64,000 bases of DNA from contig PYST01000085.1 of NCBI GenBank assembly GCA_003049485.1, positions 14,184 to 78,183 of the forward strand, written 5' to 3'. Under the pieces are notes generated by a model, which did not search any database, was not told the DNA's origin, and was given only the letters and a program-made list of their open reading frames with translations. Both the position numbers and the translations under genes were made by a program. Numbering within the stretch: position 1 is the first letter of the stretch; the number at the start of each line of letters is the position of its first letter. Source of the DNA: Ophioceras dolichostomum. Its lineage: Eukaryota > Ascomycota > Sordariomycetes > Magnaporthales > Ophioceraceae. Of this stretch, positions 14,456 to 26,384 are shown one piece after another.

Positions 14456-16415
14456 TCAGAAAATCTCCCAAAGACTCACCCTCCCATCCTTAGCTCCCAC
14501 CGCGATCCAATGCGCCGTCTTCGCATGAAGGATCCTCTTCTCGCTCAATGACATGTTCACAAGCCGCGGCACCAAAATCTTGTTCGTCGGCAGCGGCTGC
14601 CGCTGCTGAGAACCCCCGGCCTCCTCCTTCCCACTGGCACTCGCCTGAGTCTCTATCTCCGGCTTACTACTGCCACTGCCACTGCCACTTGCATCGCCTT
14701 TCTCGCGACCCTCCTTCTCCTTCTGTTCCTCTGCCCGCTGCTGTTGTTGCTGCTGTTGCTGCTTCTGCTGCTTAACAATAGCTGCGAACGAGAGTGCATA
14801 ACACGCGCCCGCGTGCCACTTCAGCACGGACAGCTGCTCCAGCGTGTCGGTCCTGTACACGCGCACGCGCGAGTCCCACCCCGCCGTCGCGAATATGCGC
14901 CCGTCGGACCGGATGCGCAGGCTCTGCTGGCTCTTGTGGCCCGTGTCGACGATGCCGAGGGGCCGGGTGGCGATCCCGCTCTGCTTGATCAGGTCCGCTG
15001 CCGCTGCGGATGAGACCACCTCCTCTACCCCCTCCTCGACGGCGGCGGCGGAAGCAGCAGCGCCTGATGATGACGATGCCTCTGAGCCAGTCTCCGAGGA
15101 CGGCCGCTGCTGACGATTCGGAGCGACGTCGTCCTTAGCGTCGTCGTCCTCGTCGCCGTCATCGTCGTCGTAGGCGTCCTGGAAGGCGGTGTCTTTGTAC
15201 TCCACACCCGGCAGTGGATGCTTGCCGATCCTGGAGTCGATGGAGGATGTGAGGAAGTACGTCTGGTCTGGGGAGACGTCTATTCCCAGGACGGGTTGAA
15301 TATGGGACACCGTGCGGTATTGCACGACCCATTTCCTGTTGCTGTTGTTGTTGTTGGCGTCGCCTACCTCTTCCCCCTCCTCTAGGAGCTGGGCCACGAC
15401 GACTGCCCCGCTTTCGTAGCCCGCGACGATCGTGAGGGTGCTCCGCATGTAGAAGAGGGAGATCACCATTGCCATTCCGTTATCGCCGCCAAGACGCACA
15501 GTATGCTCTCGGCGCTGAGACGGTAGGTGGTAGATGTCGATCTGAAGGAAAATGGTATCGTTAGAAAGGAGTAGGTAGAAAGAGAGATAGAGCGACATGT
15601 GACCCGACTCTGCTGTGGGAGGAGTAAAATGTTGAAACGTACCGCTTCCGATTCTTTTGTCTCCGGCACGGCAAGAATTGCCTCACCGGACGTCAACGGT
15701 GGTCCATCAGGCGGCGAAGGCGGGAACGCCGACGTGACGCACAGAGATGCCATGCAGAAGTTCATGGTGTTGACCTCAATGATATTGAGGATCCATGGCT
15801 TCGGCCTGGGCTCGGGACACTTGTCCAGAGGCAGGACGGTGCTCATGGACGGCTCGTCCTCCTCGCGCAGTCGCCACACGATGATTTTATGGTCTCTTCC
15901 ATGTCTTGTTTTCAAAGTAGATGTCAGATATCAGATGTCGGAAATGATTTAATTTCATCTCGATTTCATCGAGATGCCGTGCAGTTTTGTTCTCTGTCCC
16001 GATGACGAGACGAGACGGATGGATGGTAGGTGTGGTGGTGTGGTGATACTCACGAGATGATCTTATCCTGACCCCACCCGGAGATGCCCAGTATGACCTT
16101 CTCGTGCGCCTTCCAGACGGCTCGCGGCCTCATGATGGTCAGGTCCCAAACGACGACGAAGCCGTCCGAGTCGCCAGTGACGAGCCGGTCGTTGCCTCGC
16201 ACGAACACGCAGGCGTGGACCCCGGTCTTGTGGCCCCGCAGGACGTTCTTCGGCACGATCGGCCGCCCGGTGTTTTTGTCTGTCGCCGCCGCCGCCCGGG
16301 GAGGCGGCAGCGTCGCCGCCATTTTGGCTGGCGAAGCCGGCAACCACTTTTCCTTTTTGGAAGATGGCGCTTGCTGCGGTTGACGTGAGAGTGTTACTTT
16401 TTTTCCGATGTTCAT
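14456..16415 (-). CDS. ASA1: ASTRA-associated WD40 protein Asa1
   Basis: Three exons on the minus strand (16415-16054, 15904-15643, 15541-14456) give 569 residues. Asa1 is a subunit of the ASTRA/TTT assembly that stabilises PIKK kinases such as Tor and Tra1. WD40 blades can be followed: LRGHKTGVHACVF, GDSDGFVVVWDL, then the exon-joined SHGRDHKIIVWRL, later GWDSRVRVYRTD and the final blade HWIAVGAKDGRVSLWEIF. Two long low-complexity insertions lie between blades, an acidic Asp/Glu and Ser/Ala tract (about 15030-15180) and a polyQ plus Lys/Glu/Ser segment (about 14600-14770); they make it longer than typical homologues. The start is uncertain: the ATG at 16415 is first, but the ATG at 16322 (MAATLPPP) has a better Kozak context and would remove 31 residues. 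Confidence 0.87.
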
Positions 16416-17081
16416 GGGGAGGGAGTTGAGATAGGTTGCGTTTGTTGGGTTGAAGATCAATTAGTTCTCAGTGGGACCGTTGGAAGTTGTAGTTGTAGGC
16501 GGCGCTGAGCGTTGCGAACCACAGCCGCCACGTGTGGGGACCCCGAAGGCAGGCACTACCAAGAAACATTATCATCAACTGTCAGATTAAACTCTCCCAT
16601 CAAGTCCGACCCATGAGGTGGTATTGAAAAGATAATACCAGCCCTGCAGAGAGGGCCCGTATGCTGCAGAGTCCCTCAAAGCTATTCCGTATTAGTCACA
16701 TCCCCTTCACATTTTGCGAGCTCTGTTTGGTCCACAGACATCTCCCAAGCTATCGCGGCGGCTGGAAAACGTGCTCATACTTTCTCAACCCACCATCACG
16801 GTATACCATAGCTCGAAAGACCAGACTTTTGGTGCTGACAGCTCATTACCACCATGGAGAGACGAGATCTGCTGTTATATCTGAGGCTCCCCTCTCGAGT
16901 GGGACGAGAAGGAATGGGATGATCATCTGGGTGTTTGCTTCGTGCCCCAGGAGCTTGATCTTCCATTCCTCTGAGTCGCGCGCTTCTTCAAGTGGACTTC
17001 CCAGATTCTCGGTACCCATTCCCATCCACTGCTACCGTGGCCATTCTTGATGCTCTGTTCAGCATCAGCGTCACGGCCGCC
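16416..17081. promoter_or_regulatory. Bidirectional promoter region between ASA1 and ferric reductase
   Basis: About 670 bp between divergent starts. No TATA box or clear GATA-type (HGATAR) iron-regulator cluster is evident by eye. Confidence 0.4.
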
Positions 17082-19328
17082 ATGAAACAACCACTACCTA
17101 CGGCGGCTGGACTGGCCGTGTTCCTCTTGGCCAGCGGCCCTGCTACGGCGAAGCAGGTGGGCTTCGACGGATACTTCCCGTACGACCCGCTGTGTGGCAC
17201 GTCTTGCATCCGGTCCTTCGGGTCCCTCATGCTGTCCTGCACCGCCATGTCGGACTCTGGTGGCGGCGGCGACATGCACATGATGGCGACGACTCCCGAC
17301 TGCTACGGCAGCAACGAGCCGTACCTCACCTCCGTCGCCTGGTGCATCAACGTCAAGTGCGCCTCCTCCGACGTGTCCCTGTCGAAGCTTGAGGCGCTGT
17401 GGCAGGCCCAGATCACTACGTCGCCCCTGGTGGCGGCGAAATGGGGATACTCCGAGTCGCTGATCAACGTCAACCCCAAGCCGCCCACCCGCCAGGTTGG
17501 TGACGAGGACATGGGCCTCAACGTCACGTCTCTGGTGAATCCGACCGCCTATTTGATGCAGCACAACGTCCTGAGTGCCGTGGAGCGCGAGTCGACAATC
17601 GAGAGTTACTACAGGTATGACAAGTCTAGGCACCAAGTTCGATCAGGAGGCAATATCGATGGCAATCACAGCTAACCACTACCTTCCACATATAACCATC
17701 AAACCGACAGCCTTGCCATCTTCCTCACGGGCCTCTGCCTCCCCCTCCTGCTCACCTGGCTGGCCTACCTCCCTTTCATGTCCACCCTCTTCTCGAAGCT
17801 GAAGCCCTACCTCGTCTACCCCGGCCTGATCGGCACCTACTCCGTTCGGCCCCTCCCATACCTCCTCGGCAACGCCCCCAACGTCGGCCAGGCCCTGTTC
17901 CTCGCGGTCTTCATCTCCCTCAACGTCATCCTCAGCGCCATCGCCTTCGAGTCCCGCATGCCGAGCGCGTGGTACGCCACAGCCTGGCGCGAGATCATCG
18001 CCTACCTCCTCTACCGCACCGGCACGTTCGGCTACATGATGCTGCCCCTCTGCATCCTCTTCTCGACGCGCAACAACCCCTTACTCCTCTGGTGGACCGG
18101 CTTCTCGCACAACACATACCTCCTCCTCCACCGCTGGGTGGGAAGGCTATTCATGCTCTACGCGGTGCTGCACTCCATCTTCGGCCTCCTCGCCTACAGG
18201 CAATACGAGAACACGGCGTGGTGGCGCTGGGGCGCCGTGGCCACCGTCCTCTCCGTCGTGCTCGCCCTGGGGAGCGGCCTGTACGTGCGCCGCTTCCAGT
18301 ACGAGGTCTTCCTCGTCTCGCACGTCCTCCTCACCGTCTTCGTGATCGCCGGCTGCTGGTACCACATCATCGGCTGGTACGAGTCGATGGGCATCGAGTG
18401 GCCGACGACCACCTGGGGCTACGAGGACTGGCTGTACGCCGCGTGCGCGATCTGGTTCGCCGACCGGCTGGTGCGCGTGCTGCGCGTGCTGAAGAACGGC
18501 GTGCGCAGGGCTAGGGTCGTCGAGCTCGGCGATGGCGGGGGAGGCGGGTACGTGCGCGTGGATATCCCCGGCGTCCGCTGGGGTCTGGAGCCGGGCTCGC
18601 ACGTCTACGCTTACTTCCCTACGCTCAACCGGTCGAGACCGTGGGAGAACCACCCGTTCTCTGTCGTGCCTGCCCAGGTGCTGACCCCAGGCAGCGGTGG
18701 TAGCAGCAGCGCCGGCTCGGCGCACCACCAGACGACTACTACAACTGGAGATGCGGCGGACGCCGAGAAGCTCAAGCACGGGAAGGTCGTCTCACGGACA
18801 CGCGGCCCAACCACCCCCGCCGGCGGCGGCGCAGGCATAACGCTCTTCATCAAGAAAGCAAGCGGCCTCACCGCATCACTCACCATTCACGAAAACCTCC
18901 TCACCCTCCTCGACGGGCCCTACACCAACCGCTCCTCCACCCGCCAGATCCTCCGCTGCGACCGCCTCCTGCTCATCGCCGGCGGGATCGGCATCACCAG
19001 CATCCTGCCCTGGGCGCACAACCACCGGAACGTGAAGGTGGCTTGGAGCGTGAAGGAGTCGGCGCGGTGTCTCGTCGACGAGGTCGAGGGCGCTCTGAGC
19101 AGCGTCCTTGGCGGTGGCGACGGCTCTGGTGACAAGGACGTCAGGGTCGGGTCGCGGCTGGATGTGGACGGGCTCATCGTCGAGGAGGAGTCTGCTGGTT
19201 GGGGGACGGTCGGCGTTGTGGTGTCGGGGCCGGGAGGGCTTTGTGATAATGTCAGGGCTGCGGTTGCGAGGGCGGGGAGGAGGGGGAGGACGGTGTTTGA
19301 GCTTGATGTTGATGCGTATTCTTGGTGA
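17082..19328 (+). CDS. Ferric-chelate reductase (FRE/NOX family)
   Basis: Two exons (17082-17614, 17711-19328) give 716 residues. It should move electrons from cytosolic NADPH through FAD and two hemes across the plasma membrane to reduce Fe(III) for uptake. A signal peptide (about 1-24) precedes a Cys-rich ectodomain (CGTSC, the paired Cys near PYLTSVAWCINVKC). The first TM starts at the splice join (about 178); the ferric-reductase membrane domain holds the heme-ligand helices around LLHRWVGRLFMLYAVLHS and SHVLLTVFV. HPFS at about 492 binds FAD, LLDGPY follows, and IAGGIGIT at about 599 begins the NAD(P) site. The end LDVDAYSW is the usual C-terminus. An upstream open frame begins with GTG, so the ATG at 17082, which opens the signal peptide, is the start. 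Confidence 0.93.
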
Positions 19329-20080
19329 AGACGGGAGGAAAGAGCGCGCAATTTGGTTGGTAGCCCCCTTTCCTTTTTTTCCCCTCGTTTGTTTGAAGCC
19401 CTAGTTGAACACTAGGAAAGTATCCGGAAATGTGATGTGCCTGCGCCTTTTCCCTTGTTGTAGCAAACGCGGGGTGAGCCATGGGATTCCCCTTACGACG
19501 TAATGTCTGGTGCTAGTGTTGACTTCATATTGACAATCTATCTACGAATAAGATCTTTCGCTGTCTCGGATATGTCTCTCCTTTAATGATCTCGGCCATT
19601 CTGAAAGAAAACGGTGATGCTACCACGAAACACTCCTCCGTGTCCCCTTCCTATCCCTCTTCGCCCCATTCCCCCCTCTCATTCACACCCGTAATATGTA
19701 TTAATGGTGCGACAAAGAGCTTTTATTGGCTGCCCTAGGCACGTTGCACATACAATACCAGGCTCTCCTTCTTTACTCCTGCAAGTGCCCGTCTCCTCCA
19801 GCCAGCCGGTAGCACCCATTGTCTCCGGCGCGGGCAGCCGATAGGACGGATGGGCGAGGCCAAATCATGTATTCGTTGGCGTGTTAGTACTTGGTTGGTT
19901 TGCTGGGTGGTTCCAAGGATCAGTGATTGGTACGAAATGATGGTGACGATGCAGCGATGCCGTATTTCAATGCAGTGAATTCTGTATGACTTGCATGCGA
20001 CAGCATCAGTGAGCCGGCAGCGTTGCCGGAGGTCTTCAGTCGTCAAGCGGTTACCGGGCAATTAAATCGCCCGGCCGGCA

Positions 20081-20096
20081 AGAGAGAGAGAGAGAG
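20081..20096. repeat. (AG)8 microsatellite
   Basis: Perfect dinucleotide run in the gene-poor stretch. Confidence 0.9.
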
Positions 20097-23000
20097 CGAG
20101 CAAGAAAACATCCAATCGCGACCGCGACTCCGATAGACAAGACTCGTCGAAGTTCGACGACCCCTCGCATGTTTGATGTCTCATCCTCGTCCCGCGTCGG
20201 CTTTCATCCGACGTTGGCGAACCACTTTGGTTGTTTCGACGTTTCAGTTGGCCCACCACTCCGGGCCTTCCGAGTCACAAGTTGTTGCTTAGCTTTCTCT
20301 CCAGTCTTCTTCGTAGCTCCTTCGTGCTATCTTTCCCTTTTCGTCCGACACGCTCGCCTGGCCCTTCCATTCCCCCCTCAATTTTGAGTAGCCTGCTGGG
20401 TGGAACTCAAGGTGTGCGTTTTCGGAATATATCGCGGTGTGCCTTCCTCTCTTTCTCACCTTGGAAGAGGCCTCCAATGTGTGTGTGAGTGTGCACAGTA
20501 TCTCACCGAGATGGCAACCCCTCAGCAATTGTATCACAGTTAAGTGCTGAGCAAATTGATTGATCCTGGGCATGTTTCATTTCGAAGGGCGTTAGAGATT
20601 TCCTCGAGTAGCCGCCCACAGCAGAGCATTCATTTCGATACATTCTTTTTTTTTCCCCTTCAAATTTCCTCTAATCTTTGCGGTTGGCAGCTCTGTTACG
20701 CTGTCGAATCTGCGGCTATAGAGTTTGTGCAGTTGGTGCTATGGGAACCTTTTGAAAAGCCGACTTACATCCCGATCGCCATCCCATCTCCGGCTCTGGC
20801 TGTAGCCTTCTTTCTTCTTCTTCCGCTGGGCTGGACGGGAAGGGGGAAAAAATGTACGTTACTGTCTTCTAGAACCCTACCAGCTTGTTTGCTCGTCCGC
20901 CCGTCCACCCATCTGCCCATCTCCTTGTCAACGGTGCACATGTGGCACAGAGCTCCTCGGGAAGCCGGGCTCCGGGCACACCCACCCCTTTGAGGCTCTG
21001 ACACCTGCTGGGCTGACTGGATGGGACTGCTTCTCTGGGTCTTCTCGGCGTCTGGGCCTCCTCCTCCCCCGTGCAGAACGAGAACGAATGGTCAGGTTAA
21101 ACTTGCAAGTGAAGCAGGTAAAGCATGGATCTGTCCCTTAAAAGGGAAGGTTTTGGCAAAGAAACGAAACCCTGCACACCATCGCACCCTTGCCCTTCGA
21201 CCCTTGGCCTTGCACTGGGGACCGAGGGTATGAAGGCTCGACTTTCCCCTATCCTCGATCCTTCCATCAATGGGTTAGGAGCGGTTACAATATGCTTAAT
21301 ACGCTAGACCCGAGCGCAGGCGAATGTCTTGCTCCAATGGACAAAGATACTTGGAATGTCGCCTGCCAATGACAGTAATGCGGTTTCCTGGAAGGCTTCG
21401 CAGGATATTTTTATTGTGCCTGACGGATGCAGCTTAGGGCTGTTACGCCGGACACCCCTCCTTTGCAGGTTGCAGGATCGCGGATGTCAGATATCCGTAT
21501 GTAGGCGGTGTGGGAGGGGAGAGGGGAGAATGTACAATGTACTATAGTACTGCGACGGAGGGATGGTTCTCCAACGGAATAAAGTTCGGACGATACACAC
21601 GAGACATAATCCGCCAAAGCCGGGGCAATTGGGATACTTGGGATATGTGAATTGCTGAACATCGATCTTCAGAGGGATGGCCTGGGTGTCGTCCGAATTG
21701 GGAAACTTTCGTCTTTCTCTGGAGGAGAGCACCATGACGCGTCTTGGATGTCGCCGTCTTGCTGGGCTGGGAGGGCTGGCGTCCCGAGGCGGAAGTGAAT
21801 GTCTCGGCGTTGCGAAAATCCTTGGCGGCACTAAGTAAAACCCGTCCTGCCATCGAAGAATCGGGAGGTCGATCAAACGTCTTTGACGACCAGAAGGTCT
21901 GCGCAGCCGCGGGCTTCGGGCGCCAATGGTTGGAAGCGCAAACGTACGAGGGATTGACGCGGAAACTGCCTGTAGGGCAGTATCAACCGGGCGCGCCGTG
22001 GAGGGCTGGGCGGGCAAGACGGGCTGGACACGCCGACGCATAACGAATGGAAGGTTCGAAGCTTCGGGTGATCAATTCTATGCAGGATACCTGAAGGCCT
22101 TGAGCCTTGAGGCAGTCAGTGGTATGTACGGAATTCCGACCACAAGGTAGAGAGAGACGGAGTCAGATGCCGAGACTGGAGAAGGAACACGAGCAGAGCC
22201 CAAGTCCAGATCGGGACCAAGATCAAGCCATATCTGCGGACGGAAACGTGCATCCAGCGATCAATCGCAATCGACAATGACAAATAACACGAAGATCGAC
22301 CATGGCGTATAGGCTGCCGTCTCTTGTCGTCTTGTCTTCCCTCATCCCTCGTCGTTCCCTCGTCGTTAGTGGTTTAGTTTGGAGAGAACGGCCTCGACGA
22401 ATTGTGTGGGCGTGGAGAATCGAGATGCCGGCCGGCGGGTCTCCGCGCGCCAGGACCAAGCCGGGCCAAGCATCCTCGATGAACCTGACGCACATCCCAT
22501 CAATGATCCCATCAAAAAAAACCATAGCAACAGATCATTCATGGTAACAACCTTCACTTAGACAACACGTACCGATCGGGTCAGCATACGGGATAAGTTA
22601 GCTCTGCACAGTTCGAGTCCTGCTCTTGCCCTGAGGCTCTCCCCAGCAAGGCAAATCGAGGCGAGCGTTCGCTGATGCTTCACGAGTGTTCGGTGTTCGC
22701 TGGGTTCGCTGGACTCGACGGGGCATTCCCCCACAACAAGGGCCACCAGGTCCCACCAGATCGGTCTCACTTAGAACAGCTCGCCTTGCAGGCTTTGTGG
22801 ACGAGCAAGTTGCTGCAGAGCCAGATCCGAGAATGTCTCGTGATGTGTGCGGTTCCTGGAGCAAACGCCTAGACGGATATCTATAGCACCAAAAATACCA
22901 CCCACCCATCGTCTGAATGTGTCACAGACCAGTAGTATATCGAGGCCCGGGTCTTTCTGACCAATATGTGACTTGTTGCGGTGCATTAGCAATCCAGATC

Positions 23001-23896
23001 TGGGGGGACATGCGTTCAATGAATGGCCCGAGAAGGGACTCAGGATTGGAGGACAGAAGTACATACCTCTATGTACTGGCCAAAGGCAACGGCAGGTAGG
23101 CAGAGAGAGATGCAGAGGGGCAGGAGGCAGGTCAAGCCGAAGCGAGGTCTCTGACAGAGTGCAGCGGAACTCTTCGGGCAGCTATTCGACACGGTCCGGA
23201 TGCAACCCACCCCTCCCTTGGCCTCACCAATTTTGAACACTGTTGCCCACGCACACACGCACGTTGTGCCGCTCCTCAAGAGTTTCTCCCACCTTTCCCA
23301 CTCTCCCATCCAGTCAGAGAGCGAGTGCACCCACACATCCACCAAAATATTCCCCTTGCGACACCCCTGCATCGGCCACGGCCATCATCCATTCCAGGCA
23401 TCCCAAGGCCTCCACTCCATCATCCCTCATCCCTGCTGCAGCTTGGCGGCACGGCGGCGTGCGATAAAAAAAAACTCACGGACGGAAGCATGAGCTCCCA
23501 GAAAAGAGCTGCAGCAGCTGGGAGGGTTAAAAACGGGTCCCACCACAGCGGACGCCAATGGTTGGTCGAAGCCATCGGACCCCTGGAAGGGATCTGCATC
23601 AAACTATCAAACTAGGGCCGTCTTTGGCGAGGGCAGAAAAAAAGGCTGGGCAGATGTTCAGAAGGTCAGGGCAAGCACACAGGCACACGGATACAAGCTA
23701 ATAACTTGAAATCACTAGCATCGACGACGCGGCGTTTTCCCCTGCTTGGCGTTCATCATCAGACAAGCGCGGCAGCTGGGGTCACAGGCAGTCGATGTCA
23801 TTGACCCTTACCATGGGCTTTTTCCCTTTCGGATGTTCGTTCAATTTCCTCGGCGCTGCAAGATCTCGGCACCTGTGGCTTTTCTTGGAACGAGTG

Positions 23897-23928
23897 ACCA
23901 CCGCAACCACCACAACCACCACAACCAC
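23897..23928. repeat. 9-bp tandem repeat (ACCACCACA type)
   Basis: About three and a half copies of a 9-bp unit with one substitution, in the gene-poor region upstream of the Zn2Cys6 regulator. Confidence 0.85.
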
Positions 23929-24200
23929 GAGGGGCAAAGAAAGCAGCAATATTGCCATTGATCGGCAACATTGACAGGGGCAGAGGCAGCTGGCTGTCCG
24001 CCGATATACTTCCAGGAAAGGAAACAAAAGCAATTCGTTCCCCGAGCACGAACGAGAGCACGAGCAGGTCGAAAGCTGTCTAGCTACAACAACCAGCAGC
24101 GGCACTAGCAGGAACGGCATCATCATCGACCGCCATTATCAACAGCACAACCACCAGCACAGCACTGCGAGCATCTGCACTCTGCCTTTGTGCGACAAGG

Positions 24201-24224
24201 CCCAACAGGAGACCCAACAGGAGA
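24201..24224. repeat. Two tandem 12-bp units
   Basis: The 12-mer CCCAACAGGAGA occurs twice back to back, followed by a diverged third copy. Confidence 0.85.
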
Positions 24225-25364
24225 CCCAGCAGCAAGCAGGACACCAAACGTAAGTACCTAAGTGCGTACATGCATTGCATTCAAATAAGAGAGCAGAGCG
24301 AGAGAGAGCGAGCGTGAGAGTCGAGAGAGCCTGCATGTCTGTGTCGCCTTCCACGACCTCGCGCCTTGTCTCACATCAAGGCGAGGCATTGGCCAGGACC
24401 CTCGACAGACCGTCTACACACACCCTCGACAACCCTCGACGGCTGGGCTCGACTTGGCCTGCCCAGGACGCCACCGCACACAAGTGCTAATTTCCATCAC
24501 ACCAGTCTGCGTCAGAAGTCTCAGGGCCCAAGAAGCAAAGCAAACCAGAGCACAGCAAATTTCTGGTGCTCCCGCGGCCCCCTCCATCTCTCCGTTCTCT
24601 CCATCTCTGTCTGGTGGGAACGAGCGGGCAGTTGCAGCTCTCCGGGCCCTCTCATCGCGAGGCAAAAAGGCAAGCTGCAGCAACGGACGGCATCTAAACT
24701 TCCCACCCGCACCGACCGACCACGGGGCAGGGCGGCAGCGACCAGCAATTTGTTCCTACTGCCTGTTCCCGCTCCCAGATGAAAACGGATCGGCAGGGCC
24801 ATCGTTACTCCTCTCCCTTCCCTCATTTTTCTCCCGTCCACCACGACCACCTCCACGTTCCTCCCCCCTTCCCCGGCAAATTCAGGAACACGCACGACTG
24901 GACACAACATTGACCGCTCCCGACGAACTGTCTCGCCCCTTTGGTTGCCGAAAGATTTCGATCCCTAAGCTCCAATTTCCTCCTGACTGCCTTCTTTTTT
25001 CTTCTTTGCGAGGGCATCTTCGATGATTGGGGGCTGTGAGCTTCATCTACCCCATTTTTTCTTATTGTCGGTAGCTTCCCGGGTATCTTCCCGCCCCGGG
25101 AGCACACAAAGAGGAACAAACACACGTTCCCTGAAATTCCCACGAGGCTTCCCGTAAGGCTGCCGTGCGGCACCAACTCTAATCCGCATCTCGCAGGCCC
25201 CGCCGCCTCTACGTCAATCCTGTGGCCTCCACACTCTCTCGTGTGGGGACTGTTCCTGGAGATCGATCCTTCTTCGGCCTCCTCCGGGTAGACCCCAAGC
25301 CGTAGCTCTGGCGGCATTCGAGATCTCGCTGAGCGCCTTCGTGCCGGGCTTCGGTCCCGGCGCG

Positions 25365-26344
25365 ATGTCGTCGGCTCATCACCACCACCACCCCCACCAC
25401 CCACATCGCTCACACAACCCACATCACCATCACCGGCCCTACCACCCGCGGTTTGCCGAAGAGCCTTCGCCACCATATACAGCTGCCGATCATGAGCCGT
25501 TCGAGCCCTCTCCACCGCCAAAGCGGCAGAGGCTGTCCGTGGACGGCTCAAGGAGGCGAAGCCAACCCATCAACGCCAATGCCATCGTCAACGTCAAGGC
25601 TGCAACTGCACATGCAACCGCGACTATACCTAACAGCGCTACCGCAACTACGCCTGTACGACGGGCCAGCGACACGGTATCTAGGAGATCAAGCGGCAGC
25701 CCCGCCATCGACTCCGACAAGATCCAGAAGCCACCAACGCCGGTGACGGCGCGCTCGACGACGGCAAAGGCAGCTGATATCTCCGCCGCCGCCGCCGTGG
25801 ATGCGGCCTCGCCAACACCCACTGCCGGAGCTGCGTCCGGCCCCGCTGCGGCTACGGGGAAGCCTCGTCGAGTTCGCACTGGCTGCTTGACCTGTCGGGA
25901 ACGCCACCTTAAGTGCGATGAGGCCGTTCCTGACTGCCTCAACTGCCGCAAGAGCAACCGTGAGTGCAAGCGAGGGGTGCGTCTGAACTTCATCGACGTG
26001 CAGGTCAAGAGCCCGCCGTATATCCCACCCACCTCTGAGTGGACCGGTATGTGTAATCCGACTCTCTCCCTACTATGCTCATGATATGCCATGACATCTG
26101 TAGTGCCCAATTGGACGAGCCACAGCCTCCTGTGCTGTGGAACTCCAGTGTGGAGGAAATAGAGATAAAATGATTCACTGTAGCCACAACGATGCTGACC
26201 AAGCCACCTTTTCCAACTTCCAGTGCGGTTTGAGGACGAGTCTCGGGCTATTGCCTCCGAGTATCAAGGAGGGCTTGGGAGGTATGCCCGCATCGACCCA
26301 CAGGCCATCACGCCGCCACGTGAGACCGAGTTGGAAGCCGCCTT

Positions 26345-26384
<40 letters not shown>

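Larger units (their letters stand above)
19329..25364. other. About 6 kb without a recognisable gene, upstream of a large regulator
   Basis: This is the longest gene-poor stretch in the window. It holds many short frames, none with a domain or believable exon joins, plus simple repeats near 20081, 23897 and 24201. The right half (about 23.2-25.3 kb) is C/T-rich, like the long promoters and leaders of fungal developmental regulators. A non-coding transcript is possible but cannot be shown from sequence. Confidence 0.5.

Noticed and set aside
22558..22640. tRNA-like B-box sequence GTTCGAGTCC
   Set aside because: The flanking bases do not pair into a T-stem and no A-box or acceptor stem can be drawn.
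24823..25551. 242-codon minus-strand frame over the regulator's leader
   Set aside because: Its composition is low complexity and it overlaps the start of the Zn2Cys6 gene antisense, without homology.
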